A DNA stretch of 64,000 nt from the NCBI RefSeq assembly GCF_004795105.1, contig NZ_SSBL01000028.1, positions 1 through 64,000 of the forward strand. Reading direction: 5' to 3'. The notes under the pieces were generated by a model that saw only the letters and a program-made list of their open reading frames with translations, was not told where the DNA came from and did not search any database. The position numbers and the translations under genes were made by a program. Below, piece by piece: positions 56,501 to 64,000 of the stretch; position 1 is the stretch's first letter, and the number at the start of each line of letters is the position of its first letter. Source of the DNA: Streptomyces sp. A0642. Its GTDB lineage: Bacteria > Actinomycetota > Actinomycetes > Streptomycetales > Streptomycetaceae.

Positions 56501-58599
56501 GCCTCCTGGAACCGTTCGCGGGCGTCGTCGGCCAGGTATCCGCCGTTGGCCGTGGCCTGCGGGATACGGAGCCCGAAGTCGTAGATCCACGCGTGCGTAC
56601 GGTCCGCGCAGCGCAGCTCGTACGGGCGCTCGTCGACGACCTCGACGCCGAGCCGCTGGAGTGCCGGGAGGACGGCGGACAGGGAGACCTGCTCGCCGGT
56701 CCGGTAGATCTTGAACCGCCGTTCGCCGGGCGCGGCGCCGACCGGCTCGTACAGGCTGAGGGCGAAGTCCTTCTCGTCGTGCTTGAGGGCCTCGAGGTGG
56801 ACCAGGTCGGCGACGGCGGAGCGCGGCGAGTGGTCGGCCTTGTAGCCCTCGGGGAACGACTGGCCGTACTGGCGCAGCAGTTCGGCGGCGCGTTCCTCGC
56901 CGCACTCGGCGACCAGCGCCTCCTGGAAGCCGTCGGCCCAGGAGCGGGCGGCCTCGACGAGGCGGGCCTCGATCCGGTCGGCCTCGGCGTCGGTGAGGGC
57001 TGTCAGCTCGCTGCCGGGAGCGACCCGGACGACGAAGTGCAGCCGGGAGAGGATCGACTCGGTGTTCCAGGCGGTGAAGTCGACGCTGGTGCCGTTCAGC
57101 TCCTCCTTGAGGATGTCGATCAGCCGCAGGCGCACACCGGTGGTGTAGCGGTCGCGCGGCAGGTAGACGATCGCGGAGTAGTAGCGCCCGTACTCGTCCT
57201 GGCGCAGGTAGAGCCGGAGCCGGCGCCGCTCCTGGAGGTAGAGCACCGAGGTGACGACGGAGCGGAGCTGGTCGGGCGGCGTCTGGAAGAGCTCGTCGCG
57301 GGGGTACGTCTCCAGGATCTGCAGCAGGTCGCGGCCGTCATGGCTGTTGTACGAGAAGCCCGCGCCCTCCAGCACCTCGGCGACCTTGCGGCGGATGACG
57401 GGCACCCGGCGCACGGACTCGGTGTAGGCGGCGGACGAGAACAGGCCGAGGAAGCGGCGCTCGCCGATGACGTTGCCCTCGGCGTCGAACTTCTTCACGC
57501 CGACGTAGTCGAGGTAGCTGGGGCGGTGCACGGTCGCCCGGCTGTTGGCCTTGGTCAGGATGAGGAGCTTGTGCTCGCGGGCCTTGGCCCGGGCGTCGGC
57601 GGGCAGCCGGTCGAAGGAGGGGCTGACCGGGTGCGCCTCGTCCTCGCTGTGGTGCGGGTCGGAGCGCAGGATGCCGAGGCCGGTGCCGGGCACGGCGGCC
57701 AGCGCGTCGGAGTCCGTCAGTTCGTACTCGCGGTAGCCGAGGAACGTGAAGTGGTCGGCGGCCAGCCAGCGCAGCAGCTCCCTGGCCTCGTTCACCTCGT
57801 CGTCGGCGAGCTCGTCCAGCGGCTCTCCGGGCAGGTTGTCGGCGATGCGCAGCGCCGCGTCCCGCATCTTCTCCCAGTCCTCGACGGCCTCCCGTACGTC
57901 GGACAGGACCCGCAGGAGGTCGGCCTGGATCTGCTTGAGGTCGGCGCGGTCGGTCTCGCGGTCGATCTCGACGTGGATCCAGGACTCGACGAGCGCGTCG
58001 TGCGGCAGCTCCGCCTTGGCGTCCTTCGCCCCCTTGGCGTTCTTGCGGCCGTTCTGCGGGCCGGTCGAGATCCCGACACCCTCGGTGAGGACCTCGATCA
58101 GCTTGCCGGTCACATCACGGCGGACGATGACCTGCGGGTGGATCACGACGTGGATGCCGCGGCCCTGACGGGACAGCTCGTTGGTGACGGAGTCGACCAG
58201 GAACGGCATGTCGTCGGTGACCACCTCGACGACCGTGTGGCTGCAGGTCCAGCCGTTCTCCTCGACGGTCGGGGTGTGCACCCGGACGTTGGCCGTGCCC
58301 TGCGGACGGTTCTCCGCGAGCCGGTAGTGGGAGGAGGCGGCGCCGAAGACGTCGACCGGGTCTCGGCCGGCGATGTCCTCCGGAGCGGTGTGGAGGTAGT
58401 AGCGCTGGAGATAGGCGAGCAGTGCTTCCTCGTGCGGACGCTCCTGCCCGGCCCCGGTGCCGTCGACGGCACCGGTGGCCGCGACGTGCACCCGGGGGGC
58501 ACCGCCCGGGCCACCGACACCACCGCCCGGGCTGTTGTCAGCTACCTTGGCGGCCCGTGCGAGCAGCTCGGCCTTGGCTTCGTCCAGCTTGGTCTGCAT
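53566..58599 (-). CDS. gdh: NAD-specific glutamate dehydrogenase, large (180-kDa) type
   Basis: The 1,677-residue enzyme belongs to the large bacterial NAD-dependent glutamate dehydrogenase class, which deaminates glutamate to 2-oxoglutarate. An N-terminal ACT-like regulatory region (about 60-700) is followed by the catalytic dehydrogenase core (about 760-1,350) with RGGLRWSDRREDFRTEILG, VPVGAKGGFVAKQLP near 905-919 with the catalytic-type Lys, VVGVGDMSGDVFGNGMLLS and FDHRHIFIDPKPD, and a helical C-terminal region. Length is normal for the class. The ATG at 58599 follows CAGAGGAC-type spacing with GGAG upstream. It is monocistronic. The antisense frame is also open over its length because of codon bias and is a shadow. 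Confidence 0.95.
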   Translation of the reverse strand: MQTKLDEAKAELLARAAKVADNSPGGGVGGPGGAPRVHVAATGAVDGTGAGQERPHEEALLAYLQRYYLHTAPEDIAGRDPVDVFGAASSHYRLAENRPQGTANVRVHTPTVEENGWTCSHTVVEVVTDDMPFLVDSVTNELSRQGRGIHVVIHPQVIVRRDVTGKLIEVLTEGVGISTGPQNGRKNAKGAKDAKAELPHDALVESWIHVEIDRETDRADLKQIQADLLRVLSDVREAVEDWEKMRDAALRIADNLPGEPLDELADDEVNEARELLRWLAADHFTFLGYREYELTDSDALAAVPGTGLGILRSDPHHSEDEAHPVSPSFDRLPADARAKAREHKLLILTKANSRATVHRPSYLDYVGVKKFDAEGNVIGERRFLGLFSSAAYTESVRRVPVIRRKVAEVLEGAGFSYNSHDGRDLLQILETYPRDELFQTPPDQLRSVVTSVLYLQERRRLRLYLRQDEYGRYYSAIVYLPRDRYTTGVRLRLIDILKEELNGTSVDFTAWNTESILSRLHFVVRVAPGSELTALTDAEADRIEARLVEAARSWADGFQEALVAECGEERAAELLRQYGQSFPEGYKADHSPRSAVADLVHLEALKHDEKDFALSLYEPVGAAPGERRFKIYRTGEQVSLSAVLPALQRLGVEVVDERPYELRCADRTHAWIYDFGLRIPQATANGGYLADDARERFQEAFAAVWTGAAENDGFNALVLSAGLNWRQAMVLRAYAKYLRQAGSTFSQDYMESTLQNNVHTTRLLVSLFEARMAPERQNAGTELTDGLLEELDGALDQVASLDEDRILRSFLTVIKATLRTNFFQRAEDGKPHGYVSMKFDPQSIPDLPAPRPAFEIWVYSPRVEGVHLRFGKVARGGLRWSDRREDFRTEILGLVKAQMVKNTVIVPVGAKGGFVAKQLPDPAADRDAWMAEGIAAYRTFISALLDITDNMVAGEVVPPKDVVRHDEDDTYLVVAADKGTAKFSDIANEVAVAYGFWLGDAFASGGSAGYDHKGMGITARGAWESVKRHFRELGHDTQTEDFTVVGVGDMSGDVFGNGMLLSEHIRLVAAFDHRHIFIDPKPDAATSYAERRRLYDLPRSSWADYDKALISAGGGVHPRTAKSIPVNAHMREALGIEAGVTKMTPADLMQAILKAPVDLAWNGGIGTYIKSSVESNADVGDKANDAIRVNGEDLRAKVVGEGGNLGATQLGRIEFARNGGRINTDAIDNSAGVDTSDHEVNIKILLNGLVRDGDMTVKQRNKLLAEMTDEIGHLVLRNNYAQNTALANACAQAPSLLHAHQRFMRRLGRDGHLDRALEFLPTDRQIRELLNAGKGLSQPELAVLLAYTKITAAQELIGTSLPDDPHLQKLLHAYFPTQLRERYPDAVDGHALRREIITTVLVNDTVNTGGSTFLHRLREETGASIAEIVRAQFAAREIFGLGEVWDAVEALDNKVAADVQTRIRLHSRRLVERGSRWLLGNRPQPLEIAETIDFFRDRVEQVWADLPKMLRGADQDWYRSILDELTAAGVPDALAQRVAGFSSAFPALDIVAIADRTGKDPLSVAEVYYDLGDRLGITQLMDRIIELPRADRWQSMARASIREDLYAAHAALTADVLSVGNGSSSPQERFEAWEEKNAAILSRSRSTLEEIQGSDAFDLANLSVAMRTMRTLLRTHG

Positions 58600-58996
58600 G
58601 TCCTCTGGCTCCTGTCGCGCGCCGTTGCGTGACGTAGGTGAAAAAGGCGACGTACCGCCGCGACACGGGGTTTCCGGTCTGAGTCGACGCTATGCCGCTA
58701 TGAGAGAGGCCCGGGGCCTTATCGGCCATTTTTGGCAGTCGGCCCGGGCTGAGGGGATCAGTCATGGCCCGGGCGCTGTGGCACTCCGGGCGCGGGCCGG
58801 GGGCTTCGCTGCCCCCGAGGCGTATCGCGCTGATCACGGGGTCCAGGCTATCTCGCCCGCCCCCGTCATCGTCACGAGCCGCATGTGTACAAAAGAAGGC
58901 CCCGAACTTTGACACTCTGGACAGCGCACGGGCCCGGTCTGCCGCACTCTGGTACCGGCAGTCGGAACCGTCCTACACACCGTGGGGAGCCCCGTC
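58600..58996. other. Divergent intergenic region, gdh and DJ-1 gene
   Basis: No gene is supported in these 397 bp. It contains the gdh leader and the promoter of the DJ-1/PfpI gene. A TTGACA sequence at 58911-58916 on the plus strand is a possible -35, but no convincing -10 follows at 17-18 bases. Confidence 0.5.
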
Positions 58997-59563
58997 ATGG
59001 CACCGAAGATCCTGCTCGTCACCGGCGACGCCGCCGAGTCCCTCGAAGTCCTCTATCCGTACCAGCGGTTGCGCGAGGAGGGGTACGAGGTCCACATCGC
59101 CGCTCCCTCGCGCAAGACGCTCCGTTTCGTGGTCCACGACTTCGAGCCCGGCTTCGACACCTACACCGAGAAGCCCGGCTACACCTGGCCCGCCGACCTG
59201 GCCTTCTCCGAGGTCGACCCGGACGACTACGTGGCCCTGGTCGTCCCGGGCGGCCGCGCCCCCGAATACCTGCGCAACGACGCCGACCTGCGCGCGATCC
59301 TCTCCGCGTTCTTCGACACGGACCGCCCGGTGGCCCAGATCTGCCACGGCCCGCTGATGACGGCCGCCGCCGGCGCGCTGAAGAACCGCCGGGTCACCGC
59401 CTATCCCGCGCTGGAACCGGACATGGAGACGGCCGGAGCCGCCTTCCAGGACACCGAGGTCGTCGTGGACGGCACGCTCGTCTCGTCCCGCGCCTGGCCG
59501 GACCACTCGGCCTGGATGCGGGAGTTCCTCACCGTGCTCCGCACCAAGGCCCCCGTCACCTGA
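58997..59563 (+). CDS. DJ-1/PfpI family protein
   Basis: The 188-residue protein has the class I glutamine amidotransferase-like fold of DJ-1/PfpI. The nucleophile elbow is AQICHGP with C116 and H117; E15 and the PGGRAPEYLR segment (84-93) complete the usual site. Family members include deglycases, chaperones and peptidases, so the activity is not predictable. The closest pattern is of PfpI/YhbO-type stress proteins. The ATG at 58997 follows GGGGAG at 7 bases. It is convergent with the HAD gene and divergent from gdh. Confidence 0.9.
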   Translation: MAPKILLVTGDAAESLEVLYPYQRLREEGYEVHIAAPSRKTLRFVVHDFEPGFDTYTEKPGYTWPADLAFSEVDPDDYVALVVPGGRAPEYLRNDADLRAILSAFFDTDRPVAQICHGPLMTAAAGALKNRRVTAYPALEPDMETAGAAFQDTEVVVDGTLVSSRAWPDHSAWMREFLTVLRTKAPVT

Positions 59564-59609
59564 GTCGTCGGCCGGCCGGCTCGCCCGAACCCGCCCCACG
59601 GGTCGTCGG

Positions 59610-60281
59610 CTACTCGCTCAGCTGCTGGGCGAGGGCCGCGGCCTCGGCCAGGGTGTCCACGACGGGCACCCCGGCCGCCTCCAGGCTGGTCTGGCTGTGC
59701 GAACCGCCGGTGAAGAGCACCGCCTTCGCACCGACGTGGGCGGCGGCCACCGCGTCGTCCACGGCGTCACCGATGACCACCGTGTACTGCGGGGATATCC
59801 CGTCCAGCGCCGCGAAGTGCCGTTCCATGTGCTGCGCCTTGCTGCCGCCGGAGGGCCCGGTGCGTCCGTCGACCCGCACGAAGTGACGCTCGATGCCGTA
59901 CCCCCGCACGACGGGGACCAGGTGCTCGTGCCCGTACATGCTCAGCAGGGACTGGCTCCGGCCCGTCAGCTGCCACTGCGCGAGCAGCTCGGCGGCCCCC
60001 TGGGTCAGCCCGCAGCCGTGGCGCTGCTCGGTGTAGTGGCGGTGGAAGACCCCGTCCATCCGCTCCCACTCGGCCTCCGTGGGCAGTCGGCCCATCAGCC
60101 GCTCGTAGAACCGGGGTATCGGGACGCAGTACATCTCCCGGTACTGCTCCAGGGTGACCGGCGCCACGCCGACCTCGACGAACGCGGCGTTCGTCGCGGC
60201 GACGACCGCGGTGATGTCGTCGAGCAGAGTGCCGTTCCAGTCCCAGACCAGGTGTGTGCGGTGCTTCCCGTGCGTCCCCAT
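59610..60281 (-). CDS. HAD superfamily hydrolase
   Basis: The 223-residue protein has the HAD pattern with a C1-type helical cap: motif I VWDWNGTLLDD at 12-22 (nucleophile D14), motif II near SLLSMYGHE, K in GGSKAQHME and motif III VIGDAVDDAVAA. It resembles phosphoglycolate phosphatase-like proteins. The second Asp of motif I (DxDGT) is replaced by Asn (N16), the residue that normally acts as acid/base, so the enzyme may be slow, use water differently or be non-phosphatase. It follows the DUF6912 gene by 93 bp on the same strand and converges with the DJ-1 gene. Confidence 0.88.
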   Translation of the reverse strand: MGTHGKHRTHLVWDWNGTLLDDITAVVAATNAAFVEVGVAPVTLEQYREMYCVPIPRFYERLMGRLPTEAEWERMDGVFHRHYTEQRHGCGLTQGAAELLAQWQLTGRSQSLLSMYGHEHLVPVVRGYGIERHFVRVDGRTGPSGGSKAQHMERHFAALDGISPQYTVVIGDAVDDAVAAAHVGAKAVLFTGGSHSQTSLEAAGVPVVDTLAEAAALAQQLSE

Positions 60282-60374
60282 GCGAGAAAAATACCCGCTG
60301 CCACTGACAACGGGACGGACAGCCCTGGGGCCGCACCGCCGGACCCCCCGCTGGAGGCCCCGGGCGACGGTCGC

Positions 60375-60881
60375 TCACCCGATGAGGTTCGGGATCTCCT
60401 GAATGCCGAACCACAGCAGCTCGTGGTCCTCCGCGCCGTCCACGGTGAATTGCGCGTCGTCGTCGCCGAGGTCCGCCGCCCCCAGTGCGGCCGCGGCGGC
60501 CGTGACGTCCTTGTCGGCTTCGTCCGAGTCGACGTGCACAGCGGCGGCCTCGGCCAGCGCGACGGCGGAGGCGATGGTGACCTCACCGAGCGAGGAGGCG
60601 TCGAGGATGTGGTCCGGGTCGGCGACCGCGGCGCCGTCCGGGACGTCGACGGCCACGACGACCCGTCGACGGGCGGCTCCGGGGTCCCCCGCGATCATGC
60701 GCAGCGACGCGGACGCGGCCCGGTTGAGCGCCGCGTACTCCAGCTCCTCGATGTCGTCGGAGACGTACCACTCCCGCAGCGCGGGGGTCACCGCGTAGGC
60801 GGTCAGCGGGCCGGGGCCGACTTCGCCGGCCCGGTGCGCCGCTGCGAGCCCGGAGAGGGTCAGGGGGACGTACACGCGCAT
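60375..60881 (-). CDS. DUF6912 family protein
   Basis: The 168-residue protein begins MRVYVPLTLSGLAAAHRAGE and contains REWYVSDDIEELEYAALNRA near 36-55, a pattern of an actinobacterial family (DUF6912) of unknown function. It is acidic (many Asp and Glu in the last third: DSDEADKD, LGDDDAQ) with no signal peptide or membrane helix. The ATG at 60881 is chosen; the frame is open to 61238 but unrelated upstream. No motif suggests catalysis. It lies upstream of the HAD gene on the same strand. From memory it is conserved beside secA in Streptomyces. Confidence 0.85.
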   Translation of the reverse strand: MRVYVPLTLSGLAAAHRAGEVGPGPLTAYAVTPALREWYVSDDIEELEYAALNRAASASLRMIAGDPGAARRRVVVAVDVPDGAAVADPDHILDASSLGEVTIASAVALAEAAAVHVDSDEADKDVTAAAAALGAADLGDDDAQFTVDGAEDHELLWFGIQEIPNLIG

Positions 60882-61171
60882 GGCAGAGGTCGCTTTCGTA
60901 GTCGGAACGCCCTCAGGATACGTGCGACGTCCCCCTTTGGGGTTACGTGTCCGGCCGCCGCCCCGTCCACCCGGCGACCGGCCCTCACCCTGCCCGGCCC
61001 GCCCCCTCCCCCGGCACCGGACCGGCCCCGCCACCCGGATAGGTGAATCCGCGGCCCTGCACTCCCGGCCTACCGACGCTTGCGACCGCCTCCGTCGTCC
61101 CCGTAGAAGGTCCACAGCAGAAGTTACCGCCCGGTATGCAGCCGGGCCTCTGAGCACGGGGGCAGACAGCG

Positions 61172-61594
61172 ATGAGCACGAACAGGACCCGGCCCGCAGG
61201 CCGGCACGACGCACGCAGGCCCGAAGCCGTACCCGCACAACGCCGCCGGACCGTCCAGGGCGTCCGGCCCCACCAGTGGTTCGCGGAACGCCTCCTGGCG
61301 GTACTCAGCGGCCAGCGCCCCGTCCACTGGATGCTCGGCCACACGATCGGCGACGCCTACGACCAGCTCGCCGAACTGGCCCCCGCCACCCCGCTCAGGA
61401 GCCGCGGCGCCCGCCCGGTCATCCGCATGTGCCGGGGCGCCCAGCCGGCCCCAGGCGTCGTGGAGGCCTGCGCGAGCATCGCGGCGGGCGAGCAGGTCCG
61501 CGCGATGGCCTTCCGCCTGGAACAGGGCCGCGACCTCCGCTGGCGCTGCGCCGCGGTGGAACTGGGCAACACGCCGGTACGCGCCCGCCTCTGA
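61172..61594 (+). CDS. Rv3235 family protein (DUF6459)
   Basis: The 140-residue basic protein has a disordered Arg/Pro N-terminus (about 1-30) and a conserved core: HQWFAERLLAVLSGQRPVHWMLGH near 34-57, RPVIRMCRGAQPAPGVVEAC near 82-101 and QVRAMAFRLEQGRDLRWRCAAVELG near 108-132. This is the mycobacterial Rv3235-like family found next to secA in actinobacteria. Function is unknown; a link to protein export or translation is only suggested by position. The ATG at 61172 is the first in frame. Confidence 0.85.
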   Translation: MSTNRTRPAGRHDARRPEAVPAQRRRTVQGVRPHQWFAERLLAVLSGQRPVHWMLGHTIGDAYDQLAELAPATPLRSRGARPVIRMCRGAQPAPGVVEACASIAAGEQVRAMAFRLEQGRDLRWRCAAVELGNTPVRARL

Positions 61595-61800
61595 GACCGG
61601 CACCCGCCGGCCTCCGGCATCCGAGCCCGTGGAATCCCGGCCCCCGGACGAGGTCGGAGGGAGTGGGAGGAGCGGAGGTCCGGGGGCGGGCCGGGCCCCC
61701 GGCTACGGGCAGGGGACGGGAAAGGGACGGGCAGGGGCACAAGGGCCGCCGCGAGCGTCCCCCTCCACCCGCACCCTCCGAACGACTCCGCCCACGCGAA

Positions 61801-61839
61801 CGGCCGGGGCCGGACACCAACGGTGCCCGGCCCCGGCCG
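61801..61839 (-). terminator. Terminator of secA
   Basis: A perfect 13-bp stem (61801-61813 with 61827-61839) with a 13-base loop that can pair partly lies 22 bases beyond the minus-strand secA stop. It is a strong GC hairpin. Confidence 0.75.
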
Positions 61840-61860
61840 CAGACGAATGATCAGCGCACG

Positions 61861-64000
<2,140 letters not shown>

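Noticed and set aside
54202..58632. 1,476-codon open frame antisense to gdh
   Set aside because: Codon bias opens the opposite frame; composition is Val/Asp/Gly/Arg-rich and lacks any domain.

Overview
The window is a chromosomal segment of a Streptomyces species or very close relative. It is GC-rich throughout with strongly G/C-biased third codon positions. It carries Streptomyces hallmark genes (the SigU-type ECF sigma factor with its anti-sigma partner, NnaR, the MatAB aggregation pair, the large 1,677-residue NAD-glutamate dehydrogenase). TTA codons are almost absent, and the gene order resembles, from memory, the core S. coelicolor region running from a GH20 hexosaminidase to secA. There is no insertion sequence, prophage, CRISPR array or tRNA. 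Only one gene is incomplete: secA runs off the right edge.

Layout. 0.2-9.5 kb: GH20 hexosaminidase, DUF3039 protein, YqgE/AlgH protein, murA, the HU protein, malic enzyme and a HelD-type RNA polymerase helicase. 9.7-16.4 kb: rsuA/sigU-like pair, a CGNR zinc-finger regulator, two GNAT acetyltransferases, a DUF1772 membrane protein, nnaR and a NarK nitrate transporter. 16.5-20.8 kb: a three-gene operon holding matA and matB, expected to make an extracellular PNAG-like glycan. 21.2-25.1 kb: tmRNA, smpB, a PDZ/S41 protease, ftsX and ftsE, all on the minus strand. 25.4-28.3 kb: a small zinc-ribbon membrane protein, a sortase-type LAETG surface protein with sixteen 7-residue repeats, and a secreted MINPP-like histidine phosphatase. 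28.4-37.2 kb: prfB, two Ser/Thr kinases (PkaB and PkaA-like) and a divergent 1,287-residue FHA/FtsK-SpoIIIE-like ATPase with an SGRTPY repeat array. 37.4-41.2 kb: a sugar ABC importer whose first permease has an unusual extracellular domain insertion. 41.4-53.4 kb: a cell-wall glycopolymer locus (two fused GT2/CDP-glycerol transferases, a GT2/methyltransferase fusion, a polytopic glycosyltransferase-like protein, an SMR/ArnE-like protein, a TetR regulator and a TagGH-like exporter). 53.6-64 kb: NAD-glutamate dehydrogenase, DJ-1/PfpI protein, HAD hydrolase, DUF6912 protein, Rv3235-family protein and secA.

Common theme: much of the window concerns the cell envelope (MurA, MatAB, FtsEX, sortase substrate, wall polymer synthesis and export, SecA) and signalling to it (SigU/RsuA, PkaA/PkaB, FHA protein). 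The most novel-looking features are the FHA-ATPase with its phospho-acceptor-like repeats beside two kinases, the domain-inserted sugar permease, and the LAETG repeat protein. Two in-frame TTA codons (sugar-binding lipoprotein and the polytopic envelope protein) suggest bldA-dependent translation of two envelope functions.
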